Shown in pieces: positions 39,484 through 51,887 of a stretch of 64,000 bases of DNA (its first letter is position 1; each line of letters begins with the position of its first letter). Under the pieces are notes generated by a model. That model worked only from the letters and a program-made list of their open reading frames with translations, had not been told where the DNA came from and ran no database searches. A program made the position numbers and the translations under genes. The DNA is taken from contig OX352773.1 of NCBI GenBank assembly GCA_947095535.1, positions 71,628,591-71,692,590 on the forward strand, given 5' to 3'. This stretch comes from Poecilobothrus nobilitatus (Eukaryota; Arthropoda; Insecta; Diptera; Dolichopodidae).

Positions 39484-41255
39484 ATTTTAGTTTTAAATGT
39501 ATAACATTAATAACATTTCGTAGTTTCGTAGTTAGATATAGTTTTGGAATAGTTTAGATTAAGTTTTTATATAATTAAGTACAAAACATAAAAACGATTT
39601 AACTTTTTAAATGTCATTCAACTAAAGTCAAAAAATATAAAATGTTTTTAAATGGATCTACCTTATCTATAAAAAAGAAATTAAACCTTAGAACCAATAC
39701 AGAATTATTTATTCCACAGATAATTTATTTTAGAGTTAATACATAATATTAAGTTTAAAAAACTTTAATGGTAATCTAAATGGTACGAACAAAACGTCAA
39801 AAAGGTACAGTTATTTATTTTGTGATCACTCAGAAGAATTCCAGAGATTGAATATTAATTAGAATATTCTTTACTATTACCTTACTAGAAACGTTACTTT
39901 ACTAACAGAATTTACATTCTTAATTTATTTACAATTTTAATGATTTTTTTTTTTTTTTTAAAAGCTGTTTTGGAATTTCTTTTTATAACTTCAGTTCTTT
40001 ACAATACATCTTAAGTAAATTCCTGTTTTTAACAAAATAAAATTTATATCAATAAATCAATATTAATAAATCTTTAAAAAATGTTTATGACAAAAGAGCT
40101 TTATAAAACTTTTCACACATACATCCATACACATACCAGATATTAAATATTATATTTACAAATTTTATTGTAATGCACTTAGAATTATGTCACTGTGTCT
40201 AAATATAGATACTTTATAATATAATTGATCCATGTTTATCACGATGTTCATAAATACATACATATATATAAATATGTACATACATATATATACGTATGAA
40301 TGTGAATATGGTAAGGAATTTGTTTTTAGTAATGTTCACATGTTTAAAAGATATTTTTTTTTTTTTTTGTTGTTAAAGAAAATTTTCTATATTATATTCG
40401 TACTTTTATTTTTTGTTACTTGTTTTAGATCATTGTTTATTTGTTTTTTATTTTTATTTTTCGTTTCGTTCTATCATTTTATTTATTTATTTTTTTGTTT
40501 TTGTTCTGTTATTTATTGTCTGTAATAATTGTAATCATGTATCATATTGTACTTAGATTGCATGAAAGGAAATGACGTTAAATTTATTATTTTGTTTTTT
40601 TTTTTTTTTGTAATTTTCAGAGATTATTATTTAATATTGTATATTTTGTAATTTTCTTTTAAATTTATATTAGATGTTGTGTACATACAAATACTGTTGG
40701 AGCATAATTTTATTGAAAAAAAAAAAAAAAAAATCGGTTCAGATGATAAAAAGAAAAACTAGGAAAAAAATTTTATAATTTTAAAATTTTACACTTTTTA
40801 TTTCACTAATTTGGTTTTACACTTTTATTTTATTTAGATTTTTTTTTTTTGCCACTAATCTGATCTATCTTTATAATGTTGAATTGGTTTTTTTTTTTTT
40901 TGTATTGTTAGTATTTACATTTTCATTTTGAATTAGTCTATACGTCATATTGATATTGACAATGGCATTGAAAGTTCACACCGATCGATTTATTATTATT
41001 AATCAATAATTATATTTACATTAGAGATTTTGATATACATGTATACATATATACATTTTTAATATATACAGAACGTATGATTATATATAATATATAATAC
41101 GTATATAATAATTGAATAGTGTAAAAAAAAAAAAATTGTGTTGCGAAAAAAATTTATAATTATAGAATTGACAACGATTTAGAAAATAATTGATTGGTAA
41201 TTTTAAGTCACGTGTATTCGTTAAACTTGTAACCTATTTTGGAATTGACATGTGA

Positions 41256-41415
41256 ATTTTTTTTTTTTAATGCTCTGCCACATAAATGTGAACAGGAAAT
41301 TACACAGCCTTTCCTGTTCAGGCGTGACTGTAAATGTCGTAAGGGGAAATAACTCTAACGACGTGTGTGGGATTCGAACCCACACTCCCTCAGTGTTTAC
41401 AGTGTATTTTATACT
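41256..41415 (-). mobile_element. SINE family B copy 3, head-truncated
   Basis: Tail, CAGGCGTGACTGTAAATGTC body and GGATTCGAACCCACAC B box are present, but the sequence stops at TTTACAGTGTATTTTATA, losing the A-box head. TGAATTTTT on both sides suggests insertion of an already 5'-truncated copy. Confidence 0.83.
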
Positions 41416-41856
41416 GAATTTTTATTTTTAATATTTAAAAAAATTGAATATGAACGTTTTTATTTATCTTATATTAAAATGAAATTACAAGTTTTTTTTT
41501 TTTTATAAAGTTATTCTTAAATGTAATTAACATTAAAAATTGCTAAGTTAATTTGAATTATGTAAATAATGTTGGGCTGTCATTATTGTATCTATTGATA
41601 ATTAAGAAGAAAAAAATTGAGTTGATTTAAATAATGTCAAATGTGGTTTTAATAAAGTTTTTAATATGATTTTAAAAAAGGAAATACATGAAAAAGCTTT
41701 TATATATTATTATATTTTTATTTTATTTTATAGGCTTTTCTAATTAATTCAATATTTAACTTTCTTTCAAGGCTTATTATTATCAGTATTTTCGTATTTT
41801 AATTAAAATATTTATAAAAATTTATTTTATTCAGTAATGTTAAATTTATTTGTTTT

Positions 41857-42140
41857 AAGCATATTTAAAAAAAAAAAAAAAAATTAAAAAAATATGCGTG
41901 TTAATTTTATTCAGTCCATTTGTCCGCTTACTGCCAATCTGTCCGTTGTTTAAAAGTGATTCTATATAATTTAAAATAAAGCAATGAAATGTTAAACCAT
42001 GAATAGGTTTCATATAAAAATTAATTTTGTGAAACCACATTTTTATGTAGCCTTATCTTTTACGAAGCTATAGCATCTGAAGTTGGCGAAATTCCTATCT
42101 TTAATTTTTTATATATATTTGTTGAATAGTTTTGAATATT
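41857..42140 (+). repeat. Hairpin-ended repeat H, 5' fragment
   Basis: An AAGCATATTT/AAATATGCG hairpin start is followed by TTTTATTCAGTCCATTTGTC, CATGAATAGGTTTCATA and TTTTGTG.AAC..TTTTATGTAGCC, in the family order. The 3' part is not recognisable. Confidence 0.58.
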
Positions 42141-42550
42141 TTTTTAAATTAAAAATGTGAAACGACACAGAAGATCTTTGAGATCAATAAATTATTAAAG
42201 ATATAATATGTATATAAAAAAAACGTTTGTACATTTTGTTGCTTAGAAGCTCAAAAATAAGTATATAATAATATATATATAAAAATTTTGAAAAAATTGT
42301 TTCTGGAAAAATTTAAAAAAGTGTTTTCACATTTTTATCTGCATAAAGAATTCAAAAAAAAAAAAAAAATTATATTGTCTTTTAGACAAACTGCGCCAAA
42401 AAAAAATCTTCGATTTTAGAATATTTAAATCAAAGTTAATATTTTTTGCGCAAATAAGATTTTTTAAAAGGATCTTTTCTTGACCGTTTTAGGTGTAAGA
42501 TTTGAGTACGTGTTTTATTTTTTGAGTTGTTTGATTTTTGATAAAGAAAT

Positions 42551-42606
42551 GGTACAGAAATGGTGGTGGTACAGAAATGGTGGGTTTTGGTACAGAAATG
42601 GTGGTG
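42551..42606 (+). repeat. GGTACAGAAATGGTGG minisatellite
   Basis: Three tandem copies of GGTACAGAAATGGTGG with spacers of 1-6 bases. They are G-rich on the + strand against an A/T background. Confidence 0.8.
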
Positions 42607-43244
42607 AATTAATTAGATAAGCCTATTTTTGGGACTAAAGAGGTTAATGGAAGAAATTTGCTAGGAATTAAAGACAATATTTTAATTTACATTTTTTTAA
42701 TAATTTTAATTAATAATAATGGGAAGAAATGATTCTTCATCACTTTAATATTTCATTACGTCACTTTAATATTTCATTTTGATAAATGTGAGTTACTTTA
42801 ACTCTCCTTTTTTTTGAATTTTTATAATATATAATTATTTAATTTTGAGTAATTATATTTGTTACCACGTTAAAATGCTTGCAACAGAATTATTGGCGTT
42901 TAATTTTATATTTGCTCTTTTTATATATATGTTTTAGGTTTCCCAGAGTTTTGCCTGGGAAAGTTTGATGTAATTTATAAAGTTAATTTTTAGTTAACAT
43001 TTAAAATGTTGAAGTCTTGAATAGTTTATAAATATGAGACACTTTTTTTTGAATCATTTAATTTTAAAATTTAAAATTTTTGAATTTTTTTTATAGTAAT
43101 TTTACCTTGAAAAGAATTAAAGTGACTGATTCACATACATGACTAATAATAACATCTGGTCATATTGTGGAAATAAAAATGAGCTTTAATTAATTATACT
43201 AAAAATGTTAAGTTATAGCTAAATTCATAAAATTTGTGTACATT

Positions 43245-43410
43245 CAAAATGGGAGCGTCTTGAAATCCCAAATTACAAAATCCCAAAGTTACAAAATCCT
43301 AAAATTACAAATTTCCATAATCCCAAAATTACAAAATCTCAAACACAAAATTCCAAAATTACAAAAAATCAAACACAAAACTCCAAAATTAAAAATTTTC
43401 AATGAAAAAG
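43245..43410 (+). repeat. CAAAATTACAAAATCCC word cluster
   Basis: About eight degenerate copies of AATCCCAAAATTACAA, with a CAAACACAAAA(T/C)TCC variant. Units are about 16-20 bp. The 115-codon frame through it (43236-43583) is a repeat artefact. The reverse complement of the word recurs at 43985-44110. Confidence 0.75.
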
Positions 43411-43424
43411 TTTTGGTTGTTAAG

Positions 43425-43640
43425 GTGAATATAAAATCAGGATTATTCCCTTTTTACAGAATATTTATGAGAGATTCTGAATTAGGAAGGATTTTAGAAT
43501 TAGTTACAAAATCAGGATATTCCTTTTTTCCAGAATATTTATATTATACCTATATTCGATATTCTGAATTAAGAAGAATTTAAGAGTTGGATTCAAAAGC
43601 AGAGTTATACGCTTTTTCCAAAATATTTATATAAATCTCC
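43425..43640 (+). repeat. Minisatellite M cluster
   Basis: Two to three units with AATATTTATGAGAGATTCTG, AATTAGGAAGGATTTTAGAA and TTAGTTACAAAATCAGGAT, then TTTTTCCAGAATATTTATAT. They directly follow the CAAAATTAC cluster. Confidence 0.72.
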
Positions 43641-43984
43641 CCCCTTATATTTTATAAAGCAGGTTATTTATATTGTTGTTTTTAAAAATTAGTTTACGAT
43701 TTAAATTTTGATTTTTTGTTTAGTTTATTTTCAGGTAAAATTTATGTCTAATAAGTTTTTGATTTCTATCTGTAGAGATTAAGCTTATTTGTCTTTACAA
43801 CTATAATATTTATTTATTCATTTATTTAGTAAAATATGTATATATTAAAAGAAGAAAATTGGCTAGAAAAAATATGCATTGAGAATTTAACTAAAAACTT
43901 TAGGCTACAACTATAATTCATTTTAATTTTTATAAATGTGTAATGAAATGGAAATTATGGAATTATGGAAATGTAATTTTGTAC

Positions 43985-44110
43985 CCAAACCCCTTCAATG
44001 CTCCAGAATAACATTTCGAATTTTGTGATATATGTAAAAGTTGAAACATTTTTGGGATTTTATAATTTAGAATTTTGTGATTGAGATTTTAAGAAATGGA
44101 ATTTTGTACC
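43985..44110 (-). repeat. Inverse copy of CAAAATTAC word cluster
   Basis: TGGGATTTTATAATTTAGAA and TTTTGTGATTGAGATTTTAA are the inverse of the 43245-43410 words. GGAATTTTGTACCCAA-like words occur at both sides (43973 and 44098). Confidence 0.55.
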
Positions 44111-44267
44111 CAATCCATTTAAAATGTGTTAGGTAATAAATTTATAAGTGTGTGATTTAAAGGTATAAAAAATAAAAATTGTTATACTGTTCTATTTTTC
44201 ATTTGAATATATAACCGAATATGATGTTGTATCCTTTTTTTTTCACTTATTATTATTAATATTTATA

Positions 44268-44269
<2 letters not shown>

Positions 44270-44309
<40 letters not shown>
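44270..44309. repeat. (AT)n microsatellite
   Basis: About 19 AT units. Similar runs occur near 20429-20456, 29995-30012, 32380-32450, 36959-36988, 45446-45480, 50646-50680 and 52681-52700. Confidence 0.95.
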
Positions 44310-44315
<6 letters not shown>

Positions 44316-45443
44316 CTTAATAATAATATATAATTTATAAAAACTTGTTATAAAATATACTATATTTGGTAATCTAAAAATATAAGTATAAAATATAAAC
44401 TACGTAAAACTGAAAACCTAAAAAAAAAAGAAAAAAAAAATATAACTTTATTTTTTTTTGTTTTTGAATTTGAATTTCTTTGAAATGATTTTTTCGCACG
44501 AATCAGTCATATTTTTGACAATAGTCAAATGTAATATAAATAAAGTTAGGATAAAATGTTGTTTTCTGTATATATATATATAATCTATATAATCATAATA
44601 TATTACATATATAGAGATACATAAGTAAATAGTATAAAAAAAAGAAAAATGGCACAGACTGGTAGCAATTCATTTAACACCATTTTTCAAGTATTATATT
44701 CGGATTGGTTTATTTAAGAAAAAAAAATAAAAAAAACATATCAGAATATAAATAAAATGTAATATATATACTGTAAAAGGTAATCAAATGCTATTATTGT
44801 TGATACATATATATATATATATATATATTTTATTACCGCATATAAAGGATACAAAATAATTATTTATTTTTAATATTATTTTTGTGGGAAACGAATAAAT
44901 AGTTACTAAGAACTGAAAAATGAAAATAAAAAAAAAAAATTAATTATGACGATAATACGTTTTTTTACTTATAATATAAATTTTTTTTTTTTTTTGTATC
45001 TTTAGTTAAGTTTATTTTTAAAAACCATTTTTTATTTTTTTATTATTTAACCATATGTGTATGTATGTTTATTAAGGTAACAAAAACAAAAAAAAAAAAA
45101 ACTAAAAAAACAAAAAGGTCATATCAAATCTTAACATTTGAATAATTTTTTTTCATTATTTAAAACCATTATTATTATTACTTAAATACAGCGTAACTTG
45201 TTCTATATATATATATATTTTTTTTTTTTTTCAAATTAGAAATTTAATATTTATGATTACAAGTTTTGTAATAGATATATATATGTACATATTTAATAAG
45301 AAGGGATGTTATATTCTATGTGTACATATATATATTAAATTATAAAATAACTTTAAGTTTAGTAATTTTATTGAATATAATTGGATTGAGCTTCATGTTA
45401 AAACATCAAAATATTAATGAAGTGAAAATAAAATACAAAAATT

Positions 45444-45479
<36 letters not shown>

Positions 45480-46040
45480 AATTTATACATATATATTTTA
45501 AAACATAATATATAAATACTTATATATTGAAAAGTGTTTATAATTTGCCGTATAAATTATCTTTTCAAATATGTTTTTTGTGCCAGACATCGATTTCATA
45601 TGATTTGTTACTTTTATTTTATTCTTTTATTTGTTACACACATTTTAAAGATTGAATTATAAAAGTCAAAAAATAAAAAATATTATAGGAAAATAGAAAA
45701 TTATAGAAAATTGGAAAATATAAGTAAAATATGGTAGTTTGCAATACCTGTAAACTCGTTCATATTTATTTCATATATAACTATAAAGATTTATTTCTAT
45801 TTTCTTACCAACTTTCCATATAATTTCATTTTTGTATTTCATTTTTCTTTTTGCCATTACCGCAATCATTGAGCCACCTTCATACAATGAATAAAGAGTT
45901 AAGGTATCAGTTCAATTATTTTGGATATCAGAGAAAGTATGAGTTTATTAAGTAAAATCTCATATACATCAAAGTGGCAACAGTGATTTTTCGTGCAGAC
46001 TTTTAAAGATTACGCACCTTTCTTAGAAAAGAAAAAATAA

Positions 46041-46767
46041 TAAAGCAGTATGTAAAAGCAAAGGTTTTTAAAAAAGCACAACACGCAATAAAAATAAAAC
46101 ACGCAATTTAGAACAATATTATTGTGACTTGCATCAAAAATTTGTAATATTTTTCTTAGAATTTTATCAGAAAAACAATTTTTAAAAATCTGCTCAGTTT
46201 TAATAAAACCTTATTTTAGCTTTCATTTTTTGTGTTATACTTTGAAAATTATTGCATAGACACGTTAATGGTCTGAATAAATTGCATATTTTTAATTTTT
46301 CACCCCTATAGGGGGAGGTATAAAAATTTTTCTGAGCGATTTATGCTTATTCTGAAAAATCTTTCTTCTCTCAAAATTTTAAAATTATTATCTAAAAATG
46401 CGTTCGAGATGGAGATATCACTTTTATAATTTTGAGATTCCATTTAAAAAGCAGTTTATTTATTTTATTTATATTCATTTATATATAAAAGAAAAAAATG
46501 TCCTGTCGTTTTTAAATTGAAAAAAAGTTAAGCAGAAAGTAGGTTTTCTCTGTCTTTGAGAGACTTTAACTCCTGTAGTGTAGGGCTATATAAAAAGTTC
46601 TTCCTCAATATTCATTTTTCTAAGGGTGGCCCCATCATTCAATTGCATCATTACAATTTCACTGTTCTATCTTAAATGATGTAGACGTTTTGTAAACAGA
46701 GGGACGGACGATCGGGCAAAGTGAAATTAATAAGTTATTTTATCAAAAATTATTTTTAAATTGTTCT
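46041..46767 (-). repeat. Hairpin-ended repeat H, diverged monomer
   Basis: An old inverted copy. It shows AAAGGTTTTTAAAAAAGCAC near one end and GTAGACGTTTTGTAAACAG plus GGGACGGACG near the other, as expected for the 5' part of the family. Only one internal unit is recognisable (about 727 bp). Confidence 0.65.
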
Positions 46768-47924
46768 AAAAATTGTATATATATGAATAAATATAAAATA
46801 TATATGTATACAATAAATATAGATACACCTACATAAATATAAATAGCAGTCAAAAACAAAAATAAATGAATACATTGAAAAAATCTAATCATAAAAGCAT
46901 TAAATATGAATTTTTAATAAAAAAAAAAAATAAATAAATAAATCTTTTATATTTTCATATCAAAGTGAATTCTAAATAAAATGAATAAATTTTAAATGAG
47001 TCAAAAATCATAAAAGTAGAAAATAATAATAATAACATTAAAATATAATATAAACCAACAGAAAATTCGCAAAATAATCCCAATGTATTATATTTTGAAA
47101 GTTGAAAATGAAAAAAAAAAAATATATATATATATTTTCCTCATTTTCTCTCTAATATTTTTTATTTTGATTTTTCTTTTTCTTAAAATCAAAAAATTTC
47201 GTAGAAAGTATTCTACACAAATCTTTCAGTAAATCGCACGTGTTCATCATTTTATTGACGTATGATTGATATTTTAGGTTCCTTTTATAATATTTCTATT
47301 GATTTGAATTGATTTGATTTCAAAAACAAAAAGTAAAAAATATAAAAAAAAAAAAAACTTTTTTCAAATATTTCTACAATTTGTCAAAAAAGAAAACAAA
47401 AATGCGTCATATTTTAAAAATGATCAATTTATTTAATAGAGATACAAAAATCTCAAAAAATCATTTAAGAAAGATAATGAATAATCATTATTCTGTCCAT
47501 TTTGACTAATTTTTATATTTCTTAATTAATGGAAAATTAAATGGAATATATTTGATTTTATTTTGTTAAATGCATCATTAAAAAAAAATTTTTTATTGTG
47601 GGGTAAGTAATTTTGAAAAGAAGTCTTAGATTCACTTGATAGTATGGAAAATTTTTACTCAGTAAACACACTTCGATTTCAAAATCGGTATGATGAAATA
47701 GTAATTTTAACTGCTTTCTTAATATAACTGCTTAGATTTTCTGCTTTGTCTTTTTTTCTTTTGACTAAGTATGGTGAGAATCATTGAAGGATAATGTACG
47801 CAACACAGTTATCTGAGTCTTTTAACTTACTAAAAACCCCAGCCCACTCTTAAAAGATAAAAATTAAAGACTTACTATTAATTTTGCGTTAACAGTTATA
47901 GATCTAGTGGAGTTAACTCTTATG

Positions 47925-48730
47925 GATCTAGTGAACCTACGTGAGGTGTATCTGTGTGTTTCGCTAAATTTAGCGTCCAAGCTCTTTTAAGTCTTTTATT
48001 AGCATTTTCAAAATGTAGAAGCTTTAATGCTTCTACATTTATGTGTTCTTCTAAAAGAGTTTTATGTTTTGGTGTATATTTTTTATATTTTTCTATACTA
48101 AGAATCTCTAGAACTCTATATAGAAATCGCCATTTCGTATGTATCAAAGAGCATTTACCATGTTACATAAAATTTTATTTTGGATGCTCTGAATATTTGT
48201 TTGTTTTACACAACTCTATAGTTTTATGCCGTACAACCAAATAAACTTTATTATTTGGTTATATGAAAAAAAAAATTCTATATTCTATTAGTATTTTAGA
48301 GCTTCGTCCTAGGAGCAAACATTACGCTATATTTCGATGCTATTTAATTTTTTTTTGACGTGCTCTTTCCACCTTAGCTTGATATTTAAAGTCATTTTTA
48401 GGTATTTCCCCTTTTTTTTCTTGGAATTTATTTACTACATTTAATTTTATGATTGAGAGATTTTGTACGATTTTATTTGTAAAAACTACTCGCATAGATT
48501 TAACTTCATTAAGCTTAACTTTTTTTGGCATAAAAAAAGTTTATTACAGGCTTTTTGTAATTGATCTGTAGCCTCGTCAACGTTGGTTCCTTTTGTCATT
48601 ATCGCAGTAGCATCAGCAAAGTTTATATTTTCTAATTTTGGTAATTTACTAGTATAAACCAAATATAATATAGAACTCAAGATTATACCTTGAAGCGCAC
48701 CTGCTTTGTTTTCTCTAAGTGTAAAAAACT
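47925..48730 (-). mobile_element. Jockey-clade LINE relic
   Basis: The reverse strand from 48730 encodes KAGALQGIILSSILYLVYTS, then LPKLENINFADATAIMTK, VDEATDQLQKACNKL and, after a frame change, KLNEVKSMRVVFTNK. This is the jockey pattern AGVPQGSVLGPILY.IYTSDLP, FADDTAI, EAT..LQ, K.NE.KS.HV.FT. The catalytic FADD reads FADA, so it is dead. A second piece at 47920-48147 encodes KHKTLLEEHINVEALKLL and NKRLKRAW, the jockey C-terminus. The segment between them is deleted or unreadable. Confidence 0.82.
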
Positions 48731-49675
48731 ACTCATCATATTTTATTCTCAGGTTGAAAGAGCAAAATTTAAATGGAAAGTTAAAAAGAAAACTGCTGGA
48801 ACATATGAAACACATATACATACCTGTAGTATTTATAATTCTGTACATAAATGTATATACCACATAACATATGTATAAATGTACATATATGTAACGAATT
48901 ATAAATACTATATTTTCTTTAATAAATATACCTATATTTTAAAAAATTTTGTTTATTAAATATTGGTTTGTTAAAACGTTTTGCTAAGTGTTCCTTTTGT
49001 TAAAAATCTTTTTATGAAAGAGTATTTTGCAATTAGTCTTTTTTATCAAATGGGATTAGGGGAAATGTATTTTTGTGAAATAGTTTTAGACCAACTGTCA
49101 TAGACCCGTAAAAAGCAGGCCCCCTTCACAGCATTTATACTCAACAATTCCATATGTATAATTGTAGTTCTTCTTCTATAGCTTTAACCCCAGATGAGAT
49201 TTTACTTGATGCACTATTTATCTTCACCCCTTCACATTATCTATCCACCTCATTTTAAATCGTTTTTGGTATCGAGTGAATTGTGTATAGTTCTTTGGCT
49301 TTTATTATTTCCCATTCTTTCAATAATATTTTCTATCCATCCTAGCGTTTGCACTTAAATAAATCTATTAATTTAAATCTATCCACTATTTAAAAAAAAA
49401 AACTGTAATAAAAATATTCAGACATGAAATTATTAAAAAAAAATAATTAAGTATTAAATTTAAAAATATGGCAATGAAATTAAGAGGTATTAGTTTTTAT
49501 CAAAATAAAAACTTGTTTATTTGTTTTTTTTTCTAGTTTTATAATTTTTTATAATAATATGTAATATTAAAATTGTTATCTTAAATATTAATTAATTCTT
49601 AATAAATAAATTATTTAAAACACCAAATATATATTCATAAATACATACATATTATATGTATAAATATATTAATAA

Positions 49676-49822
<147 letters not shown>

Positions 49823-49884
49823 TAATTATATATGTACATATATACATTTATAATAAATTATATTAATAAGTTAAAAAAGATTAG

Positions 49885-50165
49885 AGTCGCGGCCGAGTGA
49901 AATAAGACCATAGGCAATAAGGCCATAATTAATTTTATGACTTTAATTCCTTTTTAATTTATTTATAGCCTTAATTTCTTTTCGATTCATTTTAATTTCT
50001 TTTCTCCCTGGAATCTTCGCTAAACAAATTTTTAAAATCCTGACAAAATCGGGGCCGTGAAATAAAGCCAAAACGCCATTTTTTTCACGTATGTCTTTAT
50101 TTTGCATTCAATTGAGCAACAAAAGCCATATGGCTTTATTTAAAAATTAATTCGCTATTCTTTTC
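49885..50165. repeat. GAAATAAAGCCATA word cluster 1
   Basis: GTGAAATAAGACCATAGGCA, ATAAGGCCATAATTAATTTT, CGTGAAATAAAGCCAAAACG and the inverse form CATATGGCTTTATTT occur within 280 bp of the exon at 49697-49813. Both orientations are present. Non-coding. Confidence 0.72.
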
Positions 50166-50205
50166 AAATAAAAGTAATTTAAATTTTGAAAACAATAATA
50201 ATTAT

Positions 50206-50262
50206 GGGGCCTCGGTGTTCCTTGTTACATTTATATGGCAGAAAAATGCACTAAAAAAAATA
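50206..50262 (+). mobile_element. SINE family B, internally deleted remnant
   Basis: The head GGGGCCTCGGTG is joined directly to the tail segment TTACATTTATATGGCAGAAA and AATGCACTAAAAAAAA. The whole middle part, including the B box, is missing. Confidence 0.72.
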
Positions 50263-50354
50263 AAAAATGATTATCAATTTTTGTTAAATGTACATACATA
50301 TCTACGGCTCTAAGACAAAATTTCTACAGATAAAATATCGCAATAATTAATTTT

Positions 50355-50643
50355 AATTTAATTGGAAATATTTTGGAAAAAGGACTACTCTGATTTTGAA
50401 TCCAACTCTAAAATTCCTTCCCCCGATATTTTGTCCTCGCAACATTTTTTCCTCTCGGCATTTTGTTCGCGACATTTTGTCCATATGTACATATTCTGAA
50501 AAAGGAAGCAACCCTGATTTTGTAGCTAACCATAAAATTTTCCCAAATTCGGAATCTACGATATACATAATATGCATACTCTGGAAAAGAGGGCAATCCT
50601 GATTTTGTAACCAACTCTAAAATGCTTCCTAAGTAAGAATCTA

Positions 50644-50684
<41 letters not shown>

Positions 50685-50760
50685 AATATTCTGGAAAAAT
50701 CGTATAAAACAAAACCCTGATTTTGAATCCAATTTGAAAATCCCTCCTCTAACAATTATT
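50355..50760 (-). repeat. Minisatellite M cluster with CATTTTGTCC words
   Basis: Four reverse-strand units of GTTGGTTACAAAATCAGG-type with TTCCAGAATATT. Between two of them are TATTTTGTCCTCGCAACATT and GCGACATTTTGTCC words, and a (TA)n run lies at 50646-50680. The frames at 50353-50577 and 50408-50755 are translations of the repeat. Confidence 0.72.
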
Positions 50761-50924
50761 ATTCTGTTCCAAAAAAGAAATTTCCCTTTGGAACTGGTCT
50801 TAATGTAGTATATGTATTATTTATAACTACATTTATTTATAAATACATATTTTTTCACTTTGTCTACTTACTTTACTTTAAAATTTGTATCAATTTTACA
50901 ATATAGTTTTAATTCGTAAAATTT

Positions 50925-51065
50925 CTGAAAACAATATGGCTTTATTTCACATTTGAATGGAAAATAAAGCCATACGCGAAAAATTTTTGTTTTCTCATTC
51001 AAAAACGAAATAAAGCCATTATAGCTTTATTTCGTATGGCTTTATTTGACTGATGTGTATTGATC
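50925..51065. repeat. GAAATAAAGCCATA word cluster 2
   Basis: ATATGGCTTTATTTCACATT, GAAAATAAAGCCATACGCGA, ACGAAATAAAGCCATTATAG and CTTTATTTCGTATGGCTTTA lie in alternate orientation, forming several short palindromes. Confidence 0.75.
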
Positions 51066-51346
51066 ATACATATATCAATTTAACAGAATATTTAATCATA
51101 TTATTATGATTCTAATAATTCTCACTTTTATTTAAGTATTTAATATTATTATTCGAATTATGCTTGTTTTTAAATCCTTTGAAATTAATTTACGTATAGT
51201 TTTTGCAATAAAATTTATTACTTTATTTAATAAAATGATAGGATTTATTGCGCATAAGTATATATTTTTAATGAATATGTGAATATGTTTGATAATTCAT
51301 GATTCACTTTAATTTACAAAATTAAATAAAACTTATGTATAATATA

Positions 51347-51887
51347 CAAGGTGTTACTCATAAGAGTGCAAATATTCCTGGAGGAGATTCCTGAGATTAA
51401 AACGTTTTATTTTTATTTTTAATTTTTAAACAAATTTTTTTTTTGAAACAAGCATTTTTCTATCAAAAATGTTCTTGAATTTTAGAGCTTATATCTGGAA
51501 AACGGTAAGACTTAGAGATTAAAATTTCTTAGCACAAGATTATAGTACCTTATCAAGAATTCCAAATTTTATATAATAACGGCATTTTTATAGGCCACTT
51601 TTGAAAGAAAACACATTAATTTAAAAAAAAATATATCTAAAAAAGTATAAATATTTCATATGTTCTTAGTTCTAATTATGAAAATAATTACACCAAGACA
51701 ATAAACACAGATAAAAGATAAAACAGATAAAAGCTCGAAGAATAAGTTTTCAAACAACAAAACATAAAAGTCCCAAAACTCTCAAAAAGGACTAATAACA
51801 GACCCCTCTCACCAATATAATTTTTTTCTAGTTTTTATCTCAGGATTCACTTTCTGAGATATTTACACTCTTATGTGGAACACCCTG
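51347..51887. mobile_element. 541-bp MITE with 51-bp inverted ends
   Basis: The left end starts CAAGGTGTTACTCATAAGAG and the reversed right end starts CAGGGTGTTCCACATAAGAG; both arms reach TCCTGAGAT. I count about 40 of 51 matches. TA flanks both ends (51345-51346 and 51888-51889), as for mariner/Tc1 elements. The interior has no open frame, so it would depend on a transposase made elsewhere. Its termini differ from those of the mariner at 31504-32245 after the first 8 bases. Confidence 0.85.

Noticed and set aside
40232..40525. 97-codon Phe/Leu-rich frame that looks like membrane segments
   Set aside because: It is translation of long T runs; similar frames at 15692-15895 and 18034-18267 have the same cause.
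43236..43583. 115-codon frame with SQITKSQSYKILKLQ-type repeats
   Set aside because: It is translation of the CAAAATTAC word cluster and the following minisatellite.
50396..50755. Overlapping frames on both strands with repeated residues
   Set aside because: They follow the minisatellite units and a (TA)n run; there is no coding evidence.
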